Notes: generated by a model from the letters alone, not told the origin. A DNA stretch of 8,129 bases from Clostridiales bacterium (GCA_003533405.1 DQDL01000092.1:1526-9654); one strand, 5' to 3'; shown: positions 1-6,519, counted from the first letter of the stretch. Program-made: numbers and translations.

Positions 1-359
1 GCGTTGAGGAGATAGAGAGCATCAACATCCTGAACGCCGCCATGCTCGCCATGAACAGGGCAATCGAAAAACTCACGCCCCAGCCGCAGCTTGCACTCAT
101 AGACGGCAACCGCAACAGTGCGATAAATATCCCGAGCCGCTGCGTTATAAAGGGCGATGCAAAGTGCGCCGATATTGCCGCAGCATCGATACTCGCAAAG
201 GTTACCCGTGACCGCTACATGCTCGAAATGGCGGAGAAGTATCCCGAGTACCATTTTGAAAAGCATAAGGGCTACGGCACTAAGCTTCACTACGAGGCTT
301 TGCGAGAGTACGGCCCGAGCGAGATACACCGCCCGAGCTTTCTGAGGAAGATGCACTGA
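1..359 (+). CDS. rnhB: Ribonuclease HII, C-terminal part (5' end outside window)
   Basis: RNase HII cleaves the RNA strand of RNA/DNA hybrids and removes ribonucleotides misincorporated in DNA, acting with divalent metal in the cytoplasm. The frame is open from base 3, before the first ATG at 42, and reads VEEIESINILNAAMLAMNRAI, which matches the family's conserved helix (typically I-N-I-L-x-A-x-x-x-A-M), so the gene began upstream. Downstream are LIDGN, whose aspartate is a family metal ligand, then KGDAKCADIAAASILAKVTRDR, the most conserved C-terminal block, and the usual YPEYHFEKHKGYGT and HRPSF segments. The N-terminal D-E metal-binding motif is missing only because of the window edge. 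The TGA at 357-359 overlaps the ATG of the next gene (TGATG), which suggests translational coupling. The gene does not look broken. Confidence 0.95.
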   Translation, partial: VEEIESINILNAAMLAMNRAIEKLTPQPQLALIDGNRNSAINIPSRCVIKGDAKCADIAAASILAKVTRDRYMLEMAEKYPEYHFEKHKGYGTKLHYEALREYGPSEIHRPSFLRKMH

Positions 360-715
360 TGGATAACAGACAGCTTGGCGCATGGGGCGAAAGGAAGGCG
401 GCAAATTATCTCCGCCTGCACGGATATAAAATAGTTGACATGAACTGCCGCTACAGGCAGGGCGAAATTGATATCGTTGCCTCAAAGCGTGGGTATATCG
501 TTTTTGCCGAGGTCAAGCTCCGCAAAAACGACGCTTACGCCGAGGCGAAGGAATTTGTCACCGCCGCAAAGCAGCAGCGTGTGATGATAGCGGCTCAGCT
601 CTGGCTTGCGCAAAACGAGACGGAGCTTCAGCCGAGATTTGATGTGATCGAGATCTATGCGCCCAACGGCGAAAAGGGCAGGGTCAGGATAAATCACATC
701 GAAAATGCGTTTTAA
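359..715 (+). CDS. yraN: UPF0102 / YraN-family putative endonuclease
   Basis: This is a 118-residue protein of the UPF0102 (YraN) family, whose fold resembles Holliday-junction resolvases and restriction endonucleases. Its cellular role is not settled. The family signature is complete: LGAWGERKAANYLRLHGY at residues 6-23, GEID at 35-38, and FAEVK at 49-53. The D38/E51/K53 arrangement is the PD-(D/E)XK-like metal site. A conserved RFDVIEIY strand lies near residue 93. Length is normal for the family. The ATG overlaps the rnhB stop by one base, so ribosomes probably re-initiate. The pairing of yraN with rnhB is common in bacteria and is consistent with, but does not prove, a nucleic-acid maintenance role. 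The family call is firm; the biochemical activity is inferred from the fold. Confidence 0.93.
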   Translation: MDNRQLGAWGERKAANYLRLHGYKIVDMNCRYRQGEIDIVASKRGYIVFAEVKLRKNDAYAEAKEFVTAAKQQRVMIAAQLWLAQNETELQPRFDVIEIYAPNGEKGRVRINHIENAF

Positions 716-716
716 C

Positions 717-724
717 AGGTGATC
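717..724 (+). promoter_or_regulatory. Shine-Dalgarno site deciding the thrC start
   Basis: AGGTGATC is a perfect 8-base match to the 3' end of 16S rRNA (anti-SD GATCACCT). It overlaps the GTG at 719, so that upstream in-frame GTG cannot be the start this site serves. The tandem ATGs at 728 and 731 lie 3 and 6 bases past its end, which places 728 at the usual distance once the pairing is aligned with a canonical AGGAGG core. I therefore start thrC at 728, with 731 as the alternative. Confidence 0.7.
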
Positions 725-727
725 AAA

Positions 728-2197
728 ATGATGTATAACAGCACAAGAGATAAGACCTGCCGTGTAACTGCGGCACATGCCATCGTTCACGGACTTGCAC
801 CTGACGGCGGCCTGTTCGTGCCCGAGGAGCTGCCGAAGCTGAGCCTTGCACAGATAGAGGCGCTCAGCAAGACCGATTACCGAGGCAGAGCCGAGGAGCT
901 TCTCTCTCTGTTCCTTGATGAGTTCGACCGAGCGGAGATAAAACGCATCGTCAGCGCAGCTTACGGCGATAATTTCGATGATGCCGCCGTTGCACCGCTT
1001 CATATAATTGACGGCAAGACCGCCGTTTTGGAGCTTTGGCACGGCCCTACCTGCGCATTCAAGGACATGGCGCTGCAAATTCTGCCGCACCTGCTCACCG
1101 CATCACTTAAAAAATGCGGCGAGACGAAAAAGGTGTGCATACTTGTTGCTACGAGCGGCGATACCGGCAAGGCGGCACTCGAGGGCTTTGCCGATGTCGA
1201 GGACACAAAAATTCTTGTATTTTACCCGCACAACGGCGTTTCCGATGTACAGAAGCTGCAAATGGTCACACAGCGTGGCGAAAATGTATGCGTTGCGTCT
1301 GTCAAGGGCAACTTTGACGATGCTCAGACCGGCGTTAAGACCCTATTCGGCGACGCTGAGCTTGCAATGGAGCTTTCCGAAAAGGGCTGGTTCTTATCTT
1401 CTGCAAACTCGATAAACTGGGGCAGACTACTGCCGCAGATAGTGTATTATTTCTCGGCGTACTGCGATCTTCTTAGCTCAAATGGGTTAAAGCTCGGCGA
1501 CAAGGTCGACTTTGCCGTCCCCACGGGCAACTTCGGCGACATCCTCGCTTGCTGGTACGCAAAGCAGATGGGGCTGCCCGTCGGCAAGCTCATCTGCGCA
1601 TCGAACGAGAACAATGTCCTCGCAGATTTCTTCAAGACCGGCACATATGACCGCAACAGAGCTTTCCACACGACGATATCCCCGTCAATGGATATCCTCG
1701 TTTCGAGCAATCTCGAGCGTCTGCTGTACTCTGTGTGCGATGACGACAAGCTCGTTGCCGAGTACATGCGCAGCCTGAACGAAAATGGAAGCTACACCGT
1801 AAGCGATGAGATATTTAAGGTCTTATCCGATAACTTTGTCGGCGGCTTCTGCACCGATGCCGACACTAAAGAGACGATTGCCAAGGTTTACAGCGAGCAC
1901 GGCTATCTTATCGATACACATACCGCCGTTGCGTACAAGCTTATGCTTGAGCATAAAACGGACAGACCGACGGTCGTTGTCTCGACCGCAAGCCCGTTTA
2001 AGTTCTGCGACAGCGTGCTTGACGCTCTCGGTGAAAAGACCGATGCTTCCGGCGTGGAGCTTATCGAAAAGCTTGCATCATTCACCGGCAGCGCAGCACC
2101 TGCACCTCTGTGCGGCCTTGATAATCGCCCCGTTCGCTTTGAAACAGTCATCGAAAAGCAGGCCATGAAGCAGGCGGTCACCGATTTTTTGGAGTGA
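728..2197 (+). CDS. thrC: Threonine synthase (long, PLP-dependent form)
   Basis: Threonine synthase converts O-phosphohomoserine and water to threonine and phosphate, the last step of threonine synthesis, with pyridoxal phosphate (PLP) in the cytoplasm. The 489-residue length fits the long class typified by the E. coli and yeast enzymes, with a Thr_synth_N domain (MYNSTRD...LAPDGGLFVPEELP). HGPTCAFKDMALQ near residues 105-117 carries the PLP Schiff-base lysine (K112). ATSGDTGKAALEG near 141-153 and PTGNFGD near 265-271 are the substrate and PLP-phosphate loops, and NSINWGR is at 227-233. The in-frame GTG at 719 would add three residues but lies inside the Shine-Dalgarno site. The gene follows yraN by 12 bases and probably shares its transcript. 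No leader peptide or threonine attenuator is visible, and there is no room for one. The gene looks intact. Confidence 0.97.
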   Translation: MMYNSTRDKTCRVTAAHAIVHGLAPDGGLFVPEELPKLSLAQIEALSKTDYRGRAEELLSLFLDEFDRAEIKRIVSAAYGDNFDDAAVAPLHIIDGKTAVLELWHGPTCAFKDMALQILPHLLTASLKKCGETKKVCILVATSGDTGKAALEGFADVEDTKILVFYPHNGVSDVQKLQMVTQRGENVCVASVKGNFDDAQTGVKTLFGDAELAMELSEKGWFLSSANSINWGRLLPQIVYYFSAYCDLLSSNGLKLGDKVDFAVPTGNFGDILACWYAKQMGLPVGKLICASNENNVLADFFKTGTYDRNRAFHTTISPSMDILVSSNLERLLYSVCDDDKLVAEYMRSLNENGSYTVSDEIFKVLSDNFVGGFCTDADTKETIAKVYSEHGYLIDTHTAVAYKLMLEHKTDRPTVVVSTASPFKFCDSVLDALGEKTDASGVELIEKLASFTGSAAPAPLCGLDNRPVRFETVIEKQAMKQAVTDFLE

Positions 2198-2203
2198 TAT
2201 GTA

Positions 2204-2218
2204 CGGGACAATGTCCCG
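2204..2218. terminator. Short hairpin between convergent thrC and DUF1540 genes (possible bidirectional terminator)
   Basis: CGGGAC (2204-2209) and GTCCCG (2213-2218) form a perfect 6-bp GC-rich stem with loop AAT. It fills most of the 26-base gap between two convergent stop codons, which is where a shared terminator would be expected. Neither strand has a convincing T-run after the stem (CTTTGTC on +, TACATATC on -), so efficient intrinsic termination is doubtful. Confidence 0.35.
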
Positions 2219-2223
2219 CTTTG

Positions 2224-2406
2224 TCAGTCGCAGCAGCCTCTGGGGCAGAAAGTGCCGCAGAAGGTCTCGGACTTGGTGGTCGCTCTCTCGTTCTGAACCT
2301 TGATCTGGGAAGCGGCGCACTTGTTGTCGATGGTGTTGTACTTGCAGGTGCTTACATCGCAGCCAACGCCGGTTATCTCACTATGGTTCATTTTCTTTTC
2401 ACTCAT
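2224..2406 (-). CDS. Small cysteine-rich DUF1540 domain protein
   Basis: A 60-residue protein with seven cysteines (residues 16, 21, 30, 50, 54, 58, 59) spaced C-x4-C-x8-C-x19-C-x3-C-x3-CC. The stretch GVGCDVSTCKYN...NKCAA..I.V...ETFCGTF matches the DUF1540 family, short Cys-rich domains common in Firmicutes with no established function. The pattern suggests metal binding or disulfides (inference). The extra C-terminal FCPRGCCD tail lies outside the core four-cysteine domain. There is no signal peptide or membrane segment, so it is probably cytoplasmic. The start is supported by GGAGGT (2415-2420) 8 bases before the ATG. A second in-frame ATG at codon 6 has no such site. The gene is monocistronic, convergent with thrC and divergent from the phosphoesterase gene. 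Confidence 0.82.
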   Translation of the reverse strand: MSEKKMNHSEITGVGCDVSTCKYNTIDNKCAASQIKVQNERATTKSETFCGTFCPRGCCD

Positions 2407-2414
2407 TGTTTCAT

Positions 2415-2420
2415 ACCTCC
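2415..2420 (-). promoter_or_regulatory. Shine-Dalgarno site of the DUF1540 gene
   Basis: On the - strand this reads GGAGGT and is followed by 8 bases and an ATG at 2406-2404. It is a near-consensus ribosome binding site at ideal spacing. It is the main evidence beyond the cysteine pattern that the small - strand frame is translated and that codon 1, not codon 6, is the start. Confidence 0.75.
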
Positions 2421-2482
2421 GATAGTATTGCCGTAAGGCACTATTATTGTCTGCTTATTAAACCTGAATATACGGAGGCAGT

Positions 2483-3169
2483 ATGTCTTTATATGCGATA
2501 GGCGATCTGCATTTGTCGCTGGGCACCGATAAACCGATGGATGTTTTCGGCGGCAGATGGGAAAACTATGTTGAAAAAATTAAAGAAGGCTTTTCGGAGC
2601 TTAATGACGATGACCTCACGGTCATATGCGGCGATATAAGCTGGGGCATGTCGATAGACGAAACGCTCGAGGACTTTGAGTTCATTGACCGCCTGCCGGG
2701 CAAAAAGATAATCTTAAAGGGCAACCACGACTATTGGTGGACAACGGCAACAAAGGCAAAAAAGTTTTTTGCCGAGCACAGTATCACGACAATCGATATT
2801 CTGCACAACAACTGCTTTAAATATGAAAATGTAGCCCTGTGCGGCACACGAGGCTGGTTTTATGAGGAGAGTAAGGGTGATGAGCATGACAAAAAGGTCA
2901 TGAACCGTGAGATAATGCGCCTTGATGCCTCGCTCAAGGCGGCAGGCGAGGGCGAGAAGTACGCCTTTCTGCACTACCCGCCGAAATACTACAATTACGA
3001 GTGTCCCGAGATACTTGAGCTTCTGCACAAATACGATGTCAGGCGCTGCATTTACGGCCATATCCACGGCCCGGGTTGCGCATTTGCCTTTAACGGAATG
3101 TACGGCAGCACGAAATTTGACTTAGTTTCTGCCGATTATATACAGTTTAAGCCCAAAAAGCTGCTGTAA
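2483..3169 (+). CDS. Calcineurin-like metallophosphoesterase (COG1768-type predicted phosphohydrolase)
   Basis: A 228-residue binuclear-metal phosphoesterase with every core motif in order: GDLHLS (D8, H10), GDISW (D51), GNHDYWW (N81, H82), LHYPP (H164) and GHIHG (H193, H195). These residues bind two metal ions in this superfamily. The WGMS stretch after GDIS and the WW after GNHDY are typical of the bacterial COG1768 group, whose natural substrate is unknown, so no specific reaction can be assigned. There is no signal peptide or membrane helix, hence it is likely cytoplasmic. GGAGG at 2474-2478 lies 4 bases before the ATG, slightly tight but strong. The gene stands alone between the divergent DUF1540 gene and the tig promoter. 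No clear promoter or terminator of its own is visible. Confidence 0.93.
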   Translation: MSLYAIGDLHLSLGTDKPMDVFGGRWENYVEKIKEGFSELNDDDLTVICGDISWGMSIDETLEDFEFIDRLPGKKIILKGNHDYWWTTATKAKKFFAEHSITTIDILHNNCFKYENVALCGTRGWFYEESKGDEHDKKVMNREIMRLDASLKAAGEGEKYAFLHYPPKYYNYECPEILELLHKYDVRRCIYGHIHGPGCAFAFNGMYGSTKFDLVSADYIQFKPKKLL

Positions 3170-3194
3170 ATACACATTATTAATATAAAAAACA

Positions 3195-3223
3195 TTGCTT
3201 TTAGCGGGATAATCTGCTATTAT
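3195..3223 (+). promoter_or_regulatory. Sigma-A promoter for tig, with extended -10
   Basis: TTGCTT (3195-3200) and TATTAT (3218-3223) are separated by exactly 17 bases. A TGC directly before the -10 supplies the TG of an extended -10 element. Each hexamer differs from consensus at one or two positions. Transcription would start near 3230, giving a leader of about 35 bases before the tig ATG at 3265. Upstream, 3170-3194 is AT-rich. This is the best promoter in the window and probably the main entry into tig and clpP. Confidence 0.78.
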
Positions 3224-3264
3224 GCTTAAGTGTTTGAAAGAACATTATTAGGAGGAAGACATAA

Positions 3265-4566
3265 ATGCAAGTAAGAAATGTAGAAAAGAACGAGAATAAT
3301 ACTGCAACTTTTCAGGTTGAAGTTGATCCTGCCGAGTTTGACAAGGCTGTCGACAAAGCCTTTAACAATGTCAAGGGCAGTATAAATATCCCCGGCTTCA
3401 GAAAGGGCAAGGCTCCCCGTGCGGTCGTTGAGGGCATGTACGGCGCAGACGCTTTCTATCAGGACGCTATCGAAGTCGCCGCTCCTGACGCATTCGGCTA
3501 CGGCATCGATAACAGCGGTCTTAAGATGATCGGCAGACCCAGCATGACCGATGTTGAGATCACTGATGATAAGTCCCTCGTCCTCACCTTTAAGGTCGAC
3601 CTGTTCCCCGTGATCACCCTCGGCCAGTACAAGGGCCTGAGCGCACAGAAGGGCGACGCAGTCGTCACCGACGAGATGGTCGAGGCAGAGATCAATGCAG
3701 ACCGCAAGCGCAATTCCCGCTTTGTCGATGTTGACCGTGAGGCTCAGGAAGGCGATACCGCAAGCATCGACTTTGACGGCTACCTTGACGGCGAGAAGTT
3801 TGACGGCGGCTACGGCGAGGGCTACCGCCTTGAGATCGGCTCCCACACCTTCGTCCCCGGTTTCGAGGATCAGATCATCGGCATGAAGGTCGGCGAGACT
3901 AAGGATATAAACATCACCTTCCCTGAGGATTACACCGCTGAGCTGGCAGGCAAGGATGTTGTCTTCAAGGTAAAGCTCAACAGCCTTTGCGTTGCGGAGC
4001 TTCCCGAGCTTGACGACGACTTCGTTCAGGACGTTTCCGAGTTTGAGACCGTCGACGAGTACAGAGCAGACCTGCGCAAGGAGATGGAAAAGAGAGCTGT
4101 CGAGAATGTCGAGGCCGCTTTCCGTTCCGACATTATCATGCAGGCGTGCGAGAATATGACCGTTGATATCCCCGAGGTGCTCATCAACGCCAAGGTCGAA
4201 GAGCTTGTACACACCTATGCGAACAACTTCGGCGTCACCGACCCCAAGCTCACCACCGAGGATATCATCAAGATGATGGGCCTTGACGACGAGTCGCTCA
4301 ACAACACCATCCGTCCCGTTGCCGTTAATCAGGTAAAGCAGGAGCTCCTGCTCGAGGCTATAATCGAGGAAGAGAACATCGACATTTCCGGCGATGCATT
4401 CGACGAGTATGTAAAGACCACCGCCGAGTCCGTCGATGCTACCCCCGAGTCCATCCTCAACTACTTCGGCGAGGAATTTATAAAGAACGAGTACAAGAGA
4501 GAGCAGGCTACCAAGATCATTATGGATTCTGCGATCGTTGCCCCCAAAGAGGAAGCAGCTGAATAA
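3265..4566 (+). CDS. tig: Trigger factor, ribosome-associated chaperone and peptidyl-prolyl isomerase
   Basis: Trigger factor binds ribosomal protein L23 at the exit tunnel, shields nascent chains and catalyses proline isomerisation. The 433-residue protein has the standard three parts. The N-terminal ribosome-binding domain (about 1-110) carries the signature GFRKGKAP at 44-51. An FKBP-type isomerase domain (about 160-242) contains GDTASIDFDGY...GSHTFVPGFEDQIIGMKVGE...FPEDY. The helical C-terminal substrate cradle runs from about 250 to 433 and ends in an acidic EEAAE tail. AGGAGG at 3250-3255 lies 9 bases before the ATG. Lysine codons are largely AAG and many codons end in C, unlike the neighbouring phosphoesterase gene, which fits high expression. 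It is driven by the promoter at 3195-3223 and followed 57 bases later by clpP. Confidence 0.98.
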   Translation: MQVRNVEKNENNTATFQVEVDPAEFDKAVDKAFNNVKGSINIPGFRKGKAPRAVVEGMYGADAFYQDAIEVAAPDAFGYGIDNSGLKMIGRPSMTDVEITDDKSLVLTFKVDLFPVITLGQYKGLSAQKGDAVVTDEMVEAEINADRKRNSRFVDVDREAQEGDTASIDFDGYLDGEKFDGGYGEGYRLEIGSHTFVPGFEDQIIGMKVGETKDINITFPEDYTAELAGKDVVFKVKLNSLCVAELPELDDDFVQDVSEFETVDEYRADLRKEMEKRAVENVEAAFRSDIIMQACENMTVDIPEVLINAKVEELVHTYANNFGVTDPKLTTEDIIKMMGLDDESLNNTIRPVAVNQVKQELLLEAIIEEENIDISGDAFDEYVKTTAESVDATPESILNYFGEEFIKNEYKREQATKIIMDSAIVAPKEEAAE

Positions 4567-4588
4567 TAATCGGATTATTCGGATATGA

Positions 4589-4618
4589 TCTCCTGGATAG
4601 GCTAAATATGAAAGGAGA
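4589..4618 (+). promoter_or_regulatory. Possible stem masking the clpP ribosome binding site
   Basis: TCTCCT (4589-4594) is perfectly complementary to AGGAGA (4613-4618), the Shine-Dalgarno sequence of clpP. The arms are separated by an 18-base AT-rich loop. If it forms, the stem would hide the ribosome binding site. Six pairs across a large loop are only marginally stable, and a pyrimidine run complementary to a Shine-Dalgarno site can arise by chance, so this is a hypothesis rather than a call. Confidence 0.3.
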
Positions 4619-4623
4619 CTATT

Positions 4624-5205
4624 ATGAGTTTAGTACCATATGTCGTGGAGCAGACAAGCCGCGGCGAGCGTTCCTACGACATTTTTTCAAGACTTCTCAA
4701 TGACCGCATCATCATGCTGTCCGAGGAAGTCAATGATGCGACTGCGAGCCTTGTTGTTGCACAGCTTCTTTACCTTGAAGCACAGGACCCCGATAAAGAC
4801 ATACAGTTTTATATTAACAGCCCCGGCGGAAGCGTCACGGCGGGCATGGCTATCTATGATACCATGCAATATATAAAGCCCGATGTTTCGACTATCTGCA
4901 TCGGCCTTGCCGCCTCCATGGGCGCATTTCTGCTTTCCTCCGGCGCAAAGGGAAAGCGTCTGGCACTTCCCAATTCTGAGATCATGATACATCAGCCCTC
5001 CGGCGGCAGCCAGGGTCAGTGCACCGATATTCAGATACAGGCTGAGCAGATCCTGAAGATAAAGCATAATTTGAACCGCATACTTGCCGAGAACACCGGC
5101 AAGGCTATCGAGGTCATCGAGCGTGACTGCGAGCGTGACCACTTTATGTCTGCGCAGGAGGCTGCGGAGTACGGTATTATCGATAAGGTAATAACCAAGC
5201 GTTAA
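4624..5205 (+). CDS. clpP: ATP-dependent Clp protease proteolytic subunit ClpP
   Basis: ClpP is the serine peptidase that assembles into a 14-subunit barrel and degrades proteins unfolded by ClpX or ClpC/ClpA. The 193-residue length is standard. The catalytic triad is complete: S98 in GLAASMGAF, H123 in EIMIHQPSGG, and D172 in CERDHFMSA. The oxyanion-loop stretch INSPGGSVTAGMAIYDTM (residues 64-81) and the N-terminal axial-loop start LVPYVVEQTSRGERSYDI are conserved. RIIMLSEEVND replaces the RIIFLG form seen in many relatives. AGGAGA at 4613-4618 lies 5 bases before the ATG. It sits 57 bases after tig, with no strong promoter between them, so tig-clpP cotranscription is likely. A strong hairpin follows the gene before clpX. 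No CtsR-type operator is visible upstream. Confidence 0.98.
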   Translation: MSLVPYVVEQTSRGERSYDIFSRLLNDRIIMLSEEVNDATASLVVAQLLYLEAQDPDKDIQFYINSPGGSVTAGMAIYDTMQYIKPDVSTICIGLAASMGAFLLSSGAKGKRLALPNSEIMIHQPSGGSQGQCTDIQIQAEQILKIKHNLNRILAENTGKAIEVIERDCERDHFMSAQEAAEYGIIDKVITKR

Positions 5206-5211
5206 AAGCTG

Positions 5212-5240
5212 ATGGGGGAACGCATAGTTCCCCCATATTT
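5212..5240 (+). terminator. Strong hairpin between clpP and clpX (terminator or attenuator)
   Basis: ATGGGGGAAC (5212-5221) pairs perfectly with GTTCCCCCAT (5227-5236) to give a 10-bp stem with loop GCATA. It begins 6 bases after the clpP stop. The sequence after it, ATTTATAC, is T-rich but lacks an uninterrupted run, so termination would probably be partial. Roles include lowering clpX relative to clpP, or protecting the 3' end of a processed tig-clpP mRNA. Confidence 0.55.
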
Positions 5241-5265
5241 ATACAGCACGGTTTGAGGTAAAACT

Positions 5266-6507
5266 ATGGCAAGAACTGACGATAGAAAAAGTATAAGATG
5301 CTCGTTCTGCGGAAAAACGCAGAATGTCGCAAACAGGCTTATTGCCGGCAACGGCGCATACATCTGCGATGAATGCATCCGCCTGTGCATGAGCATCATT
5401 GCCGACGATGTCGACGAGGTAGAACCGGTAGAGCAGACCCCCGAGCTTGAGTTTGATAGCCTTCCCAAGCCTGCGGATATCAAGGCAAACCTCGACGAAT
5501 ACATTGTCGGGCAGGACAGGGCAAAGACCGTCCTTTCCGTAGCCGTTTATAATCATTATAAGCGCATTTTGTATGCAGGCTCAAACGATGTTGAGCTGCA
5601 AAAGAGCAACATACTGCTCATCGGCCCCACCGGCAGCGGCAAAACGCTTTTTGCACAGTCTCTGGCAAAAATGCTCAATGTTCCGTTCGCAATCGCCGAT
5701 GCTACGACACTCACCGAGGCAGGCTATGTCGGCGAGGATGTCGAGAACATCCTTTTAAGACTTTTGCAGGCTGCCGATTTTGATGTTGAGCGTGCCGAAA
5801 AGGGCATTATTTATATTGATGAGATCGATAAGATCGCTCGCAAGAGCGAAAACACATCCATCACGAGGGATGTTTCCGGCGAAGGCGTGCAGCAGGCGCT
5901 TTTGAAGCTGCTTGAGGGCACTGTCGCCAATGTTCCGCCCCAGGGCGGACGCAAGCACCCGCATCAGGAGTTTATCAAGGTCGATACGACCAACATCCTC
6001 TTTATCTGCGGCGGCGCATTCGATGGGCTTGATAAAATAATCGAAAAGCGCACCGACAAAAAGAGCATGGGCTTCGGCGCAGAGATCAAAAGTGCCACCG
6101 ACCGGGATGTCGGCGATATCCTTGCTCAGGCTCAGCAGCATGACCTTCTTAAGTTCGGCATCATCCCCGAGCTCATCGGCAGACTGCCGGTCATTGCTCC
6201 GCTGACCTCCCTTAAGCGTGAGGATCTTGTCCGTATACTTACCGAGCCCAAGAACGCCATGACCAAGCAGTATAAGGCACTCATGAGCTATGACGGCGTT
6301 GACCTTGAGTACAATGCCGATGCTCTCGAAGCGATAGCCGACAAGGCAATTGAGATGAAAATTGGCGCACGAGGCCTGCGCAGCGTCATGGAGGGTATCA
6401 TGACCGACATCATGTTCAGCGTTCCCTCCGAAAAGGATGTTGAAAAGGTCATCATTACCGCCGACTGCGTGAATAATAACACCAGCCCCGAAGTAATACG
6501 CAAGTAA
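5266..6507 (+). CDS. clpX: ATP-dependent Clp protease ATP-binding subunit ClpX
   Basis: ClpX is a hexameric AAA+ unfoldase that recognises tagged proteins and threads them into ClpP. The 413-residue protein is complete. It has an N-terminal C4 zinc domain (C12, C15, C34, C37), Walker A GPTGSGKT (120-127), pore-1 loop GYVG (153-156), and Walker B IIYIDEID (181-188). The RKH loop is at 229-231. The ClpP-docking loop reads MGF at 268-270, where E. coli and B. subtilis have IGF. The arginine finger lies in PELIGRLPV (R306), and sensor 2 in GARGLRS (R369). GAGGT at 5255-5259 lies 6 bases before the ATG. It lies 60 bases after clpP, downstream of a strong hairpin, and no separate promoter is evident in that gap. 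A second hairpin separates it from lon. Confidence 0.99.
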   Translation: MARTDDRKSIRCSFCGKTQNVANRLIAGNGAYICDECIRLCMSIIADDVDEVEPVEQTPELEFDSLPKPADIKANLDEYIVGQDRAKTVLSVAVYNHYKRILYAGSNDVELQKSNILLIGPTGSGKTLFAQSLAKMLNVPFAIADATTLTEAGYVGEDVENILLRLLQAADFDVERAEKGIIYIDEIDKIARKSENTSITRDVSGEGVQQALLKLLEGTVANVPPQGGRKHPHQEFIKVDTTNILFICGGAFDGLDKIIEKRTDKKSMGFGAEIKSATDRDVGDILAQAQQHDLLKFGIIPELIGRLPVIAPLTSLKREDLVRILTEPKNAMTKQYKALMSYDGVDLEYNADALEAIADKAIEMKIGARGLRSVMEGIMTDIMFSVPSEKDVEKVIITADCVNNNTSPEVIRK

Positions 6508-6519
6508 AATAGTTTTATA

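Noticed and set aside
719..727. GTG at 719 as the thrC start
   Set aside because: It lies within the AGGTGATC ribosome binding site and would have no such site upstream. The conserved family start (MYNSTR) fits the tandem ATGs at 728 and 731.
482..1090. 202-codon - strand frame spanning the yraN-thrC junction
   Set aside because: It is antisense to two well-supported genes, with no family resemblance and no independent support.
2194..2436. 80-codon + strand frame after thrC
   Set aside because: It starts at a GTG inside the thrC stop region and is antisense to the DUF1540 gene, which has both a family signature and a good ribosome binding site.
2416..2478. Inverted repeat CCTCCG / CGGAGG in the divergent spacer
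   Set aside because: The arms are the two genes' own Shine-Dalgarno sites on opposite strands, so the complementarity is expected.
3174..3250. Direct repeat ACATTATTA at 3174-3182 and 3242-3250 flanking the tig promoter
   Set aside because: It is nine AT-rich bases in an AT-rich spacer, so chance is a sufficient explanation. The spacing does not resemble an operator pair or a target-site duplication.
3226..4212. Long 328-codon open frame on the - strand opposite tig
   Set aside because: It lies antisense to an unmistakable trigger factor gene, has a low-complexity Leu/Asp/Val-rich translation and no known domain. It is a by-product of strong codon bias in tig.
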